Shown: in pieces, positions 45,509 through 54,622 of the stretch | How positions within the stretch are numbered: position 1 is the first letter of the stretch | Layout: each line of letters starts with the position of its first letter | Source of the DNA: Luteimonas cucumeris | GTDB taxonomy: Bacteria; Pseudomonadota; Gammaproteobacteria; Xanthomonadales; Xanthomonadaceae | DNA length: 64,000 bases | Direction of reading: 5' to 3' | NCBI RefSeq assembly: GCF_007830035.1 | Contig: NZ_VLKN01000005.1 | Coordinates: 62,001 to 126,000 of the forward strand | Made by a program: the position numbers and the translations under genes | The notes under the pieces: generated by a model | Seen by the model: only the letters and a program-made list of their open reading frames with translations | Told to the model about the DNA's origin: nothing | Database searches by the model: none

Positions 45509-45894
45509 TCTGCGGCGCCGCACTCTGGTTGCCTCCCGGTGTGGAGCCCAACGGCGAGGTTCTTGAACAGATGCTCCGCGACACAGCAAAACGCGAACAC
45601 CTTGATGACCTGCTTGCGACGTTCGAGAAGATGGAACAATCGCATCCCCGGGAGGCTCACTGGTATTTGCCGCAAATTGGCGTCGACCCGAATGCGCGAG
45701 GCAAAGGCATCGGAGCGGCGTTAATGCGCCATGCTCTCGTCCGCTGCGACCAGGAACAAGCGTTGGCGTACCTCGAGGCGTCAAAACCGCAGAACGTCCC
45801 ATTTTACCAGCGCCATGGTTTCGAGGTGATAGGCGAATTCCAAATTGGTGCGGCACCGCTCGTCATGCCCATGCTTCGCAGACCTCGCCGTTAA
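45500..45894 (+). pseudogene. 3' part of a GNAT acetyltransferase gene, fused to the gltS stub
   Basis: From 45502 the reading frame gives GEICGAALWLPPGVEPN, then HWYLPQIGVDPNARGKGIGAAL (the acetyl-CoA loop R-G-K-G-I-G-A) and FYQRHGFEVIGEFQ. These are clear C-terminal two-thirds features of a GNAT enzyme. The N-terminal 50 or so residues are absent and no start signal fits. The frame is different from that of the gltS stub. A deletion between two genes explains the junction. Base composition from here to about 46330 looks less GC-rich than its neighbours. Confidence 0.75.
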
Positions 45895-45949
45895 GTGCGC
45901 ATGCCAGTGCAAACACAGGCCAAGTTTGCTTAGCGAACACGGATGTCGA

Positions 45950-46324
45950 TTAGAGATCGACCTTCGCCACCTTGTCTTCGTATCCTTCTTGGGATCGCGA
46001 CCCATCAGCACCTTCAAGCCCGCGACCAGACTGTGTTCGTTGAGCCAGATCTCGGCCTCGGCCGGTACGAAGCGGAGCAGCGCCAGCTTGGGATCGTCTT
46101 TGCCATCTCGTACCACGGCGATGAAGGAATTCCAGAGGCGATCGATTACTTCGCAATCCAGCCGGGCGTGCAGCGATCCACTGATCGTCGCGAACAGTTC
46201 GTGGCCTTTCGATGCGAAGGTGCAGAACGCCAAAACCGGCGCGGCCGTCTGCTGTGCCAAAGCATTGTCGGTCGATGTGAAACCAGATCACGCCGGGCGT
46301 CTGCTTGTCGAGCATTGCCGTCAT
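45950..46324 (-). pseudogene. General stress protein 26-like (PPOX-fold) pseudogene
   Basis: Homology is split over two frames. Frame A starts MTAMLDKQTPGVIWFHIDRQ. Frame B then carries APVLAFCTFASKGHELFATI, IDRLWNSFIAVVRDGKDDPK, LALLRFVPAEAEIWLNEHSL and VAGLKVLMGRDPKKDTK. Frame A resumes with DKVAKVDL and the stop. The order matches the FMN-binding pyridoxamine-phosphate-oxidase-like stress protein family. Two frame changes plus a shortened N-terminus indicate decay. It is divergent from lexA2. Confidence 0.7.
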
Positions 46325-46365
46325 CGGGCGCGAATGCCCGGCAGTCTCGTCAAATGCAACCGGAA

Positions 46366-46383
46366 GGTGTACAAATGTACACC
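46366..46383. promoter_or_regulatory. LexA2-type operator over the lexA2 start
   Basis: GGTGTACA-AA-TGTACACC is a perfect 18-bp palindrome containing GTAC-N4-GTAC, like the GTAC-N4-GTGC type boxes reported for LexA2 regulons. It covers the end of the GGAAGG Shine-Dalgarno and the ATG at 46375, so a bound repressor would block the message start region. Confidence 0.8.
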
Positions 46384-46992
46384 ATGGAAACCCTGCCTCC
46401 CAGACGCGCCGCCGTGCTGGCCTTCCTCCGTGACCGGATCGAAGGTCATGGACACGTGCCCAGCCTGGCGGAGATCGCCGCCGAATTCGGCTTCGCCTCG
46501 CGCAATGCCGCGCAGAAGCACGTGCAGGCGCTGGTGGCCGATGGCCTGATCGAGCTGGCGCCGGGCCAGAAGCGTGGCATCCGCATGGTCGGCGGGCGCG
46601 GGCCGGGCCAGCTGGTGTCGTTGCCGGTACTGGGACGCGTCGCCGCCGGTTCGCCGATCGGCGCCGACATCGGCCTGGACCAGCAGCTGTGGCTGGACCG
46701 CAGCCTGTTCTCGCTCACCCCCGACTACCTGTTGAAGGTGCAGGGCGACTCGATGGTCGACGATGGCATCCTCGATGGCGACCTGGTCGGCGTGCACCGC
46801 AGCAGCGAGGCGCGCAGCGGCCAGGTCGTGGTGGCGCGCGTGGATGGCGAAATCACCATCAAGCGTCTCGAACGCGGGCGCAGGCAGATCCGCCTGCTGC
46901 CGCGCAATCGCGCGCACGCGCCGATCGTGGTGGAACCGCACCAGGACTTCGCCATCGAAGGCATCTACTGCGGACTGGTACGGCAGGGCTGA
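46375..46992 (+). CDS. lexA2: LexA2, SOS repressor of the mutasome cassette
   Basis: A 205-residue LexA-family repressor. The N-terminal winged helix is LPPRRAAVLAFLRDRIEGHG ... PSLAEIAAEFGFASRNAAQ. The cleavage-site region follows (PVLGRVAAGSPIG, Ala-Gly bond). The S24 peptidase dyad is Ser in VQGDSMVDDGI and Lys in VVVARVDGEITIKRL. Starts: ATG 46375 has GGAAGG 7 nt before; ATG 46384 is possible. The gene heads lexA2-imuA-imuB-dnaE2-alkB. The stop overlaps imuA (TGATG). DNA damage should trigger RecA-stimulated self-cleavage. Confidence 0.94.
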   Translation: MYTMETLPPRRAAVLAFLRDRIEGHGHVPSLAEIAAEFGFASRNAAQKHVQALVADGLIELAPGQKRGIRMVGGRGPGQLVSLPVLGRVAAGSPIGADIGLDQQLWLDRSLFSLTPDYLLKVQGDSMVDDGILDGDLVGVHRSSEARSGQVVVARVDGEITIKRLERGRRQIRLLPRNRAHAPIVVEPHQDFAIEGIYCGLVRQG

Positions 46993-47618
46993 TGGGCGCC
47001 GTCGTCGCCCTCGATACGCTGTTGACCGCGCAGACGTTGTGGCGCGCCGGACGCAGCGCCCAGCGCGCCGCTGATGGCGAGCCCAGCGGGCATGCCGCGC
47101 TCGATGCGTTGTTGCCGCAGGGCGGCTGGCCGCGTCGCGCGCTGACCGAATTGCTGGTGCCGGCCGATGGCGTGGGCGAACTGGCCTTGCTGTGGCCGAC
47201 GCTGGCACGCCTGACCCAGGCCGGCGGCATCGTGGTGGTGGTGGCGCCGCCATACCTCCCCTACGCGCCGGCCTGGCAGACGGCGGGCGTGGAACTGGCG
47301 CATCTTCAGATCGTGGATGCCGCGCCGCGCGACGCACTGTGGGCGTTCGAACAATGCCTGCGCAGTGGCGCCTGCGCTGCCGTACTCGGCTGGCCGCAGA
47401 ACGCCGATGCGTCCTCGCTGCGGCGCCTGCAGGTGGCGGCCGACAGCGGCGACTGCCTGGGGTTCGCCCTGCGCGATCGCAAGCACCTCGCCAATCCATC
47501 GCCGGCCGCGTTGCGTCTGGAATACGTCGGCGAAGCGCGAGCCCGGGGCGCCTGGCACGTCCGCAAATGCCGCGGCGGGCAGGTGCCTGCGCAGGCGTTC
47601 GCGCTGGCCGCGCATTGA
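46992..47618 (+). CDS. imuA: ImuA (SulA/RecA-like mutasome subunit)
   Basis: A 208-residue RecA-fold-like protein that works with ImuB and DnaE2 in damage-induced mutagenesis. Recognisable parts are ALDALLPQGGWPRRALTELL (the equivalent of the RecA N-terminal part), LWPTLARLTQAGGIVVVVAP and LRRLQVAADSGDCLGFAL. The C-terminal basic stretch (WHVRKCRGGQ) is typical of ImuA. A true Walker A is degenerate, as is usual in this family. It shares its first base region with the lexA2 stop. imuB begins 9 bp later. Confidence 0.9.
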   Translation: MGAVVALDTLLTAQTLWRAGRSAQRAADGEPSGHAALDALLPQGGWPRRALTELLVPADGVGELALLWPTLARLTQAGGIVVVVAPPYLPYAPAWQTAGVELAHLQIVDAAPRDALWAFEQCLRSGACAAVLGWPQNADASSLRRLQVAADSGDCLGFALRDRKHLANPSPAALRLEYVGEARARGAWHVRKCRGGQVPAQAFALAAH

Positions 47619-47627
47619 GCCGCACAC

Positions 47628-49037
47628 ATGTTGTGGGCCTGCATATTGCTGCCGCAGCTGGCGCTGGACGCTGTCCTGCGGCGTTTGCCCGATCCGGCGC
47701 CGCCCCTGGCGCTGGTCACAGGACCGGCACACCTGCGCAGCCTGCATGCGATCAACGAAGCCGCCGCGCAGGCCGGCCTGTCGCCGGGCATGCGCCTGTC
47801 GGCCGCGCATGCGCTGCTGGCCGACGTGGCCACGGTGGAATACGACGCGCAGGCCGAAGCGCGCTGGCATCGTTTCATCGCCGCGTGGGCCTATCGCCAC
47901 AGTTCGCTGGTCAGCGCGCAGTGGCCCGGCTGCGTGGTGCTGGAAGTGCGCGCCAGTTTCCGGTTGCTGGGGCCGTGGCCGCGGCTTGAAGCGCGCTTGC
48001 GCGAGGAACTGACCGCGCTGGGATTCAGCCATCGCATCGCGCTGGCGCCGACGCCGCGCGCGGCACGCGTGCTGGCAGGATTGCGCGACGGCCTGGCGGT
48101 GACGTCCGCAGACGCGATGCAGGAACTGCTCGCGAAAGTGCCGATACGCCGCGCCGCCCTGCCCGATGACGCCGGCGAGCGACTGCACCGGATGGGCGTG
48201 CGCGACCTGCGCGCATTGCGTGCGCTGCCGCGCGACAGCCTGCGTCGGCGCTTCGGCGTGGAACTGCTGGCGCATGTGGACCGCCTGTACGGCGAAGCCG
48301 ACGATCCGCTGGCGTACTACGCGCCGCCGGATCACTTCGACAGCCGCATCGAACTGGGTTACGAGGTCGAACAGTATCCGCCGCTGCTGTTTCCACTGCG
48401 CCGGCTGATCGGCGACCTGTGCATGTACCTGTCGATCCGCGACGATGGCGTGCAGCGTTTCCAGCTGCGACTGGAACACGAGGGCGCGCATACCGATGTC
48501 GAAATCGGGCTGCTGGCCGCTGAGCGCGAACCGGCGATGCTGTTCGAACTCACCCGCAACCGGCTCGAACGCGTGGCCATTCCCAAGCCGGTGGTGGCGA
48601 TGCGCCTGCTGGCGCGCGAACTGCCGGCGTTCGTGCCGGCGGCGCGCGACCTGTTCGATGCGCGCGCGCAGCAGGCGCTGCCGTGGCCACAACTGCGCGA
48701 ACGCCTGCGCGCGCGGCTGGGCGATGACGCGGTGTATGGCGTCGCCACGGCCGGCGATCCGCGTCCGGAGCACGCCTGGCGTCGTGACGACGGCCGTCCG
48801 ATGATCGCGCCGGCCTTGCCGCCGCGTCCGGGCTGGCTGTTGCCGAAACCGCTGCCTTTGCGCGGGCACGGCCTGCGCATCGTGTCCGGTCCCGAGCGCC
48901 TGGAAAGCGGCTGGTGGGATGGCGAGGACGCGCGCCGCGATTACTACGTGCTGGAAACCGCGCAGGGCCAGCGCGGCTGGGCATTCGCGCCGGTCGGCGA
49001 ACGCGACGGCTGGATGCTGCACGGATGGTTCGCATGA
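47628..49037 (+). CDS. imuB: ImuB (inactive Y-family polymerase-like adaptor)
   Basis: A 469-residue Y-family-like protein that bridges ImuA, DnaE2 and the beta clamp. It starts [20 protein letters not shown]. The typical catalytic DxD of true Y-polymerases is not at the expected N-terminal place, consistent with an adaptor. Internal regions include [36 protein letters not shown] (helix-hairpin area) and [18 protein letters not shown]. The C-terminal tail is REYFRI-like ([15 protein letters not shown]). It overlaps dnaE2 by ATGA. Confidence 0.92.
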   Translation: MLWACILLPQLALDAVLRRLPDPAPPLALVTGPAHLRSLHAINEAAAQAGLSPGMRLSAAHALLADVATVEYDAQAEARWHRFIAAWAYRHSSLVSAQWPGCVVLEVRASFRLLGPWPRLEARLREELTALGFSHRIALAPTPRAARVLAGLRDGLAVTSADAMQELLAKVPIRRAALPDDAGERLHRMGVRDLRALRALPRDSLRRRFGVELLAHVDRLYGEADDPLAYYAPPDHFDSRIELGYEVEQYPPLLFPLRRLIGDLCMYLSIRDDGVQRFQLRLEHEGAHTDVEIGLLAAEREPAMLFELTRNRLERVAIPKPVVAMRLLARELPAFVPAARDLFDARAQQALPWPQLRERLRARLGDDAVYGVATAGDPRPEHAWRRDDGRPMIAPALPPRPGWLLPKPLPLRGHGLRIVSGPERLESGWWDGEDARRDYYVLETAQGQRGWAFAPVGERDGWMLHGWFA

Positions 49038-52000
49038 GGTTCATCAATGTGCCACTGGAAGCGGCCAATGATCCGGGCGAAGCATTGCCGGCCTACGCGG
49101 AGCTGCATTGCCTGTCGGATTTCTCGTTCCTGCGCGGCGCCGCCAGCGCTGAAGCACTGTTCACCCGTGCCGCGCAGTGCGGCTACGAGGCGCTGGCGAT
49201 CACCGATGAATGCTCGCTGGCCGGCATCGTGCGCGCACTGGTGGCTTCGGAAACCACCGGCGTCAAGCTGATCGTCGGCAGCGAGTTCGAACTGGAAGAC
49301 GGCCTGCGGCTGGTGTTGCTGGTGCAGACGCAGGTCGGCTACACGCATCTGTGCCAGCTGATCACGCAGGCGCGCCGCGCCGCCGCGAAGGGCGAGTACC
49401 GGATCACGCGCCAGGATTTCGAGACCCATGCCGGCGCGCATGGCGTGCCCGGCCTGTTCGCGTTGTGGCTGCCCGGCCGCAGCCCGCAAATGGAGCAGGG
49501 CGCCTGGGTGCGCGACACTTTCGGCGCGCGTGCGCGACTGGCGGTGGAACTGCATCGCGACCGCGACGATGCGCAGCGACTGGACGAACTGCTCGCACTG
49601 TCCACGCAACTGTCGTTGCCGGCGGTGGCGGCCGGTGACGTGCACATGGACACGCGGCGCATGCGCGCCCTGCAGGACACGATGACTGCGATCCGCCATG
49701 GCCTGACCCTGGCCGAAGCCGGCGCGCATCTGTTCCGCAATGGCGAGCGCCACCTGCGCACGCGCCGCGCGCTGGGCAACATCCATCCGCACGTGCTGCT
49801 GGCCAATGCCGTGGACATCGCACGGCAATGCACTTTCGACCTGCGCAGGCTGGAGTACGTCTATCCCGCCGAACTGGTGCCGGCGGGCGAAACGCCGGCC
49901 AGCCATCTGCGTGCGTTGACGATGGCCGGCGTGCGCGATCGCTGGCCGCAAGGCGTGCCGGCGCAGGTGATGGCCACCATCGAAGACGAACTGGCGCTGA
50001 TCGCCAAGCTCAAGTATGAAGCCTTCTTCCTCACCGTCGAGGACATCGTCCGCCATGCACGCAGCCTGGGCATCCTCTGCCAGGGTCGGGGTTCGTCCGC
50101 CAACTCCGCGGTCTGTTACGCGCTGGGCATCACTTCGGTCAATCCGGAGGAAAGCCGGCTGCTGATGGCGCGCTTCCTGTCGGAGGAACGCAACGAACCG
50201 CCGGATATCGACGTGGATTTCGAACATGAGCGTCGCGAGGAAGTGCTGCAGTACGTCTACAACAAGTACGGTCGCGACCGCACCGCGCTGGCCGCCACCG
50301 TGATCCGCTATCGCGGCCGCAGCGCGCTGCGCGACGTGGCCAAGGCCTTCGGCCTGCCGCCGGACCAGGTCGCGCTGCTGTCCGGCTGCTATGGCTGGGG
50401 CAATGGCGAAACGCCGATGCAGCAGCGCCTGCGCGAGGCGGGATTCGATCCGGACAATCCGCTGATCCTGCGCGTGCTGGCACTGACCGAAGCCCTGCGC
50501 GGACATCCGCGCCACCTGTCGCAGCATGTCGGCGGTTTCGTCATCTCCGACACGCCGTTGTGGAACCTGGTGCCGGTGGAGAACGCCGCGATGGCCGAGC
50601 GCACCATCATCCAGTGGGACAAGGACGACCTGGAGGAAATGAAGCTGCTCAAGGTCGACTGCCTGGCGCTGGGCATGCTGACCTGCCTGCGCAAGGCATT
50701 CGATCTCGTGCAGGCGCACCGCGGCTACACGCTGACGCTGGCCAGCGTGCCGCAAGGCGACCAGCCCACCTACGACATGATCCAGCTCGCCGATACGATC
50801 GGCGTGTTCCAGATCGAGTCGCGCGCACAGATGAGCATGCTGCCGCGGCTCAAGCCCAACTGTTTCTACGACCTGGTGGTGGAAGTGGCGATCGTGCGGC
50901 CCGGTCCGATCCAGGGCGGCATGGTGCATCCCTATCTGCGCAGGCGCATGGGAAAGGAAAAGCCAAGTTATCCCTCGGAGGGCGTCAGGGAAATCCTCGA
51001 ACCCACCTTGGGCGTCCCACTGTTCCAGGAACAGGTGATGGAGCTGGTGATGCACGCCGGCTACAGCGCCAGCGAGGCCGACAACCTGCGTCGTTCGATG
51101 GCCGCGTGGGGCCAGGGCGGCAACATGGAGCCGCACCGTGCCCGCATCCGCGAACTGATGGAAGGCAAGGGCTACACATCGGCGTTCATCGACCAGATCT
51201 TCGAACAGATCAAGGGTTTCGGTTCCTACGGATTCCCGCAGAGCCACGCCGCCTCGTTCGCCAAACTGGTCTACGCCAGCTGCTGGCTGAAGCGCCATGA
51301 ACCCGCAGCCTTCGCCTGCGCGCTTCTTAATTCGCAACCGATGGGTTTCTACGGCGCCAGCCAGATCGTGCAGGATGCACGACGCGGACGTGGCGACCGG
51401 AAGGGCGTCGAATTCCTGCCGGTGGACGTGACCTGCAGCGACTGCGACAACACTCTCGTAGGCGGCTCGCTGCGCATCAAGGCGGACGTGGGTAAGCAGC
51501 CGGCGATACGCCTGGGGCTGCGCCAGGTCGGCGGGCTTTCCGCGCAGGCGGCCGAGGCGATCGTGGCCGCGCGTCGGCAGCAGCCTTTCCTTGATATCGC
51601 CGATCTGTGCCTGCGCGCGAACCTGGACGACAAGGCGCGTCGCGCCCTCGCCGAAGCCGGCGCGTTGCAGACCCTGGCGGGTAATCGCAACCAGGCGCGC
51701 TGGATCGTCGCCGGGATCGAACAGCAGCGCCCGTTGCTGCCGGGCAGTCCGCAGGAGCGATCGATCGCCTTGCCCGCTCCGGGAATCGGCGAGGAAGTGC
51801 TCTCCGACTACCGCGCACTCGGCCTGACGCTGCAGGCGCATCCGCTTTCATTGCTGCGCGACACGTTGCGTGCGCGCCGCCTGCTGGGTTCTCGCGACCT
51901 GGCCGACAAGCGCCATGGCAGCCACGTGCATGCGGTCGGCCTGGTCACCAACCGCCAACGTCCGCAGACCGCCAGCGGCACCATCTTCATGACCCTGGAA

Positions 52001-52201
52001 GACGAGCACGGCATGGTCAACGTGGTGGTGTGGGAACGCGTCGCCCAGCGTCGGCGCAAGGCGCTGCTGGGTGCGCGCCTGCTGGCGGTGCGCGGACGCT
52101 GGGAACAGGTCGACGGCGTCGCCCATCTGATCGCGCAGGACATGCAGGACCTCAGCGGCCTGCTCGGCAATCTGCCCGTCGATTCGCGGGATTTCCACTG
52201 A
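49034..52201 (+). CDS. dnaE2: Error-prone DNA polymerase DnaE2
   Basis: A C-family polymerase of 1055 residues used for SOS translesion synthesis. The PHP domain is N-terminal ([31 protein letters not shown]). The palm carries [17 protein letters not shown] and the catalytic aspartates in [16 protein letters not shown] (about residue 388). Finger and little-finger regions follow ([36 protein letters not shown]). An OB fold ([19 protein letters not shown]) sits near the C-terminus. Length and lack of a long tau-binding tail separate it from DnaE1. It is coupled to imuB and shares its last base with alkB. Confidence 0.97.
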   Translation: MRFINVPLEAANDPGEALPAYAELHCLSDFSFLRGAASAEALFTRAAQCGYEALAITDECSLAGIVRALVASETTGVKLIVGSEFELEDGLRLVLLVQTQVGYTHLCQLITQARRAAAKGEYRITRQDFETHAGAHGVPGLFALWLPGRSPQMEQGAWVRDTFGARARLAVELHRDRDDAQRLDELLALSTQLSLPAVAAGDVHMDTRRMRALQDTMTAIRHGLTLAEAGAHLFRNGERHLRTRRALGNIHPHVLLANAVDIARQCTFDLRRLEYVYPAELVPAGETPASHLRALTMAGVRDRWPQGVPAQVMATIEDELALIAKLKYEAFFLTVEDIVRHARSLGILCQGRGSSANSAVCYALGITSVNPEESRLLMARFLSEERNEPPDIDVDFEHERREEVLQYVYNKYGRDRTALAATVIRYRGRSALRDVAKAFGLPPDQVALLSGCYGWGNGETPMQQRLREAGFDPDNPLILRVLALTEALRGHPRHLSQHVGGFVISDTPLWNLVPVENAAMAERTIIQWDKDDLEEMKLLKVDCLALGMLTCLRKAFDLVQAHRGYTLTLASVPQGDQPTYDMIQLADTIGVFQIESRAQMSMLPRLKPNCFYDLVVEVAIVRPGPIQGGMVHPYLRRRMGKEKPSYPSEGVREILEPTLGVPLFQEQVMELVMHAGYSASEADNLRRSMAAWGQGGNMEPHRARIRELMEGKGYTSAFIDQIFEQIKGFGSYGFPQSHAASFAKLVYASCWLKRHEPAAFACALLNSQPMGFYGASQIVQDARRGRGDRKGVEFLPVDVTCSDCDNTLVGGSLRIKADVGKQPAIRLGLRQVGGLSAQAAEAIVAARRQQPFLDIADLCLRANLDDKARRALAEAGALQTLAGNRNQARWIVAGIEQQRPLLPGSPQERSIALPAPGIGEEVLSDYRALGLTLQAHPLSLLRDTLRARRLLGSRDLADKRHGSHVHAVGLVTNRQRPQTASGTIFMTLEDEHGMVNVVVWERVAQRRRKALLGARLLAVRGRWEQVDGVAHLIAQDMQDLSGLLGNLPVDSRDFH

Positions 52202-52797
52202 TGCGCGCGGCACCGACCGCCTCGTTCGACCTGTTCGCCGGTGCGATGGTGCAGCTGGTGGACGATGCGCAGGGCGGCATCCACTACTGGCCGGGATTCG
52301 TCGATGCCGTGCTCGCACGCGACTGGTTCGAAACGCTCGTGGCCAAGGCGGCGTGGACGCACATGCAACGCCCGATGTACGACCGCGTCGTCGACGTGCC
52401 ACGTCTGCTTGCGTCCTATCGCACCGACGCGCTGCCGGACGAGTTGCCGCTGGCGGACATGCTGGCACGCGTGCAGGCGCAGGTTCCCGCGCCCTACAGC
52501 GGCGTCGGCATGAACCTCTATCGCGACGGCAACGACAGCGTCGCCATGCACAACGACAAGCTGCACATCCTGGTCGCCCCGCATCCGATCGCGCTGGTAT
52601 CGCTCGGCGATCCGCGGCGCATGCTGATCCGCGCCAAGGCCGGTGATCGCCAGACGCTGGCGGTGGACCTGGAGCCGGGCAGCCTGCTGTGCATGAGCCA
52701 TGTTTCGCAGAAGACCCACGAGCATGGCATTCCCAAAACGAAGAAACCGCAGGGGCCGCGGATCAGCGCGGTATTCCGCGTGCGGCCGCATCGGTGA
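52201..52797 (+). CDS. alkB: AlkB-like 2-oxoglutarate/Fe(II) DNA repair dioxygenase
   Basis: Removes alkyl lesions such as 1-methyladenine and 3-methylcytosine by oxidation. This 198-residue protein has GVGMNLYRDGNDSVAMHND with the HxD iron ligands at His117 and Asp119. The distal His lies in LLCMSHVSQKTHEHGIPK, and the 2-oxoglutarate-binding Arg pair in PRISAVFRVRP. ATG 52201 uses the last base of the dnaE2 stop. Being the fifth gene of the SOS operon links direct alkylation reversal to the mutasome. Confidence 0.9.
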   Translation: MRAAPTASFDLFAGAMVQLVDDAQGGIHYWPGFVDAVLARDWFETLVAKAAWTHMQRPMYDRVVDVPRLLASYRTDALPDELPLADMLARVQAQVPAPYSGVGMNLYRDGNDSVAMHNDKLHILVAPHPIALVSLGDPRRMLIRAKAGDRQTLAVDLEPGSLLCMSHVSQKTHEHGIPKTKKPQGPRISAVFRVRPHR

Positions 52798-52833
52798 GTA
52801 CATGCATCCGGAACGAACGATTCGTGAGAGGTT

Positions 52834-53349
52834 TCAGCAGGGAACGCCGGTGGCCATCGCAGGCATTGCAGCCTGGAGGAACTGCAACGGTGGCTTGGCC
52901 ACCATCAGATAGAAGATCGCCAGGAACGACAGCAGTGCCGGTATGCCCAGTGCGACCCAGGCACCGAGGAATCCGCCATAGCGCGTTGGCAACGGTTCTC
53001 CCTTGGCGGCGGCGTCGATCGCGATGTCGCGCAGTTTCATCTGCAGCCAGACCACCGGCAGCCAGCACAGCGCGGCGATGATGTAGAGCACGATCGACCA
53101 GTACAGCCACGGTGCGGTCAGCGGTACGCCCATGCGATGGGCGAGCCACAGGCCGCTGACCGGCTGGAACACGATCGTGGTCGCGGTGAACAGCCAGTCG
53201 GCGATCACCACGTAGCGTGCGACCACGGCCACGGTATGCGCATCGCGCGTCCAGCTGGTGACCAGCAGATAGAACGCGGTGCCGATGCCGGTGCCGAACA
53301 GCAGCGTCGACGACACCACATGCAGGTACTTAACGATCAGCAGGTCCAT
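52834..53349 (-). CDS. DUF2269 family membrane protein
   Basis: A 171-residue inner-membrane protein with four predicted helices (YLHVVSSTLLFGTGIGTAFY, VVARYVVIADWLFTATTIVF, YWSIVLYIIAALCWLPVVW, GIPALLSFLAIFYLMV). The opening H-V-x-S-x-x-x-F-G pattern and W-L-x-H-R region match DUF2269. Its role is unknown. The start at 53349 overlaps the 3' end of the SDR-DoxX gene by 20 bp, so the two are co-transcribed and the proteins may work together at the membrane. Confidence 0.82.
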   Translation of the reverse strand: MDLLIVKYLHVVSSTLLFGTGIGTAFYLLVTSWTRDAHTVAVVARYVVIADWLFTATTIVFQPVSGLWLAHRMGVPLTAPWLYWSIVLYIIAALCWLPVVWLQMKLRDIAIDAAAKGEPLPTRYGGFLGAWVALGIPALLSFLAIFYLMVAKPPLQFLQAAMPAMATGVPC

Positions 53350-54622
53350 TGTCGTCGTCCAGTTCGTGCAGTAGGGCGATGGCCGCCAGCAACGGCAGGT
53401 TCTTCAGCACCGGGCCGTAGGGATGCCGCCAGTATTCGGGCAGGAATACGGTGATCACCGCGGTGTAGAACGCGATCAGGATGAATTGCGCGCGATACGC
53501 CCAGCGTCGCAGCGGACGCCAGAACAGGGCCGCGCCCAGCACGATGTCGAGCAGGGCGGCACCCTGCAGCACCGTCATCGCGAGCGCGCCATGCAGGCCG
53601 GTGCGCGCCAGCAGTTCCAGGCTGGACTGGACCGGAAACGCGAACAACGATACGAGTCCGGTCGCGACCCACATCAGTGCCATCGCATACCGCAGTAGCG
53701 GCAGCAACCAGTCCAGCTGCGCGCGACGCCGCATCGACGTGCGTTCGTGTTCGCCGATGAAGCCTTCAAGCGGCGTCGGTGCGCGCCCGAGCACCGTCGC
53801 GAACGCGCGGCACTGGCCGATGCTGCCGGCTTCGAGCATGCGCAGCGATTCCGGCGTCGCCAGGCTGCCGGGCATGAACGCGAGCAGCCGCGACATCATC
53901 CGCACCCATGCCATCGGCACGGAGACGAAACCACCCGGCAGCCGCAACGCCTGCTTGAAGTACCCGAGATAGCCGCGCAGCGTCACCGGCTCGCCCCCCA
54001 CCGCTTCCAGTCGCAGTGGCGCATCCGGCATGTCCAGCAGGCGCACGATCGCCTCGCACAGGTCGTCCAGGTGCACGGGCTGGATACGTTGCCTGCCGCC
54101 GCCGGGCAGCGGCGTCAGCGGCAGCGCGGCCAGCAACGCGAACCAGCGCGTGCTGCGTCCCTGCGGCGCGAACACCAGCGACGGCTGCACGATCGTATGC
54201 GGCACGCGCGACTTGCACAGCGCGGCGTCGGCGCGACCTTTGGACGCCAGATAGCCGGTGTCGGTGTACGGATGGGCGCCCAGCGCGGAGATCTGCACGA
54301 TACGGCGCACGCCGGCCTGCGCCGCCGCTTCGAACAGCGCCAGCGGCCCTTTCACATGCAACGCATCGAAGGTCTGGCTACCCTGTTCGCGGAAGATGCC
54401 GACCGCGTTGACGACCGCATCGATGCCGTGCAGTCCAACGGCGCTTTGTCCAGTCGCGGCGAGCTCCGCGTAATCGACATGGACGAATTCCGCGGCCGGC
54501 CAGCGTTTCTTCGCAGCCCCGATGTTCCTGACGCCGAGGACGACATCATGACCCCGCTTCGCCAGCCTCCCGACCAGCGCTTCGCCGATCAGACCGGTGG
54601 CGCCGATCACCAGGACGCGCAT
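53330..54622 (-). CDS. NAD(P)-binding SDR-like protein fused to a DoxX-like membrane domain
   Basis: This 430-residue fusion has an extended SDR/NmrA-like Rossmann domain (MRVLVIGATGLIGEALVGRL; VNAVGIFREQGSQTFDALHV; LASKGRADAAL) in residues 1-290. A DoxX-like four-helix domain follows (LLRYAMALMWVATGLVSLF; ALAMTVLQGAALLDIVLGAA; FILIAFYTAVITVFLPEYW). Such fusions are widespread in proteobacteria, but the substrate is not known. A co-transcribed DUF2269 gene follows. The first 75 bp overlap a plus-strand frame (54548 onward). Confidence 0.87.
   Translation of the reverse strand: MRVLVIGATGLIGEALVGRLAKRGHDVVLGVRNIGAAKKRWPAAEFVHVDYAELAATGQSAVGLHGIDAVVNAVGIFREQGSQTFDALHVKGPLALFEAAAQAGVRRIVQISALGAHPYTDTGYLASKGRADAALCKSRVPHTIVQPSLVFAPQGRSTRWFALLAALPLTPLPGGGRQRIQPVHLDDLCEAIVRLLDMPDAPLRLEAVGGEPVTLRGYLGYFKQALRLPGGFVSVPMAWVRMMSRLLAFMPGSLATPESLRMLEAGSIGQCRAFATVLGRAPTPLEGFIGEHERTSMRRRAQLDWLLPLLRYAMALMWVATGLVSLFAFPVQSSLELLARTGLHGALAMTVLQGAALLDIVLGAALFWRPLRRWAYRAQFILIAFYTAVITVFLPEYWRHPYGPVLKNLPLLAAIALLHELDDDNGPADR

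Noticed and set aside
34928-46330. Genomic island integrated at the tRNA gene
   Set aside because: No integrase gene and no second copy of the tRNA 3' end (GTCCTGGTGGGCCCACCA) found downstream, so there is no att-site evidence.
48944-51841. 965-codon open frame antisense to dnaE2
   Set aside because: Shadow frame; DnaE2 motifs and operon overlaps are on the plus strand.
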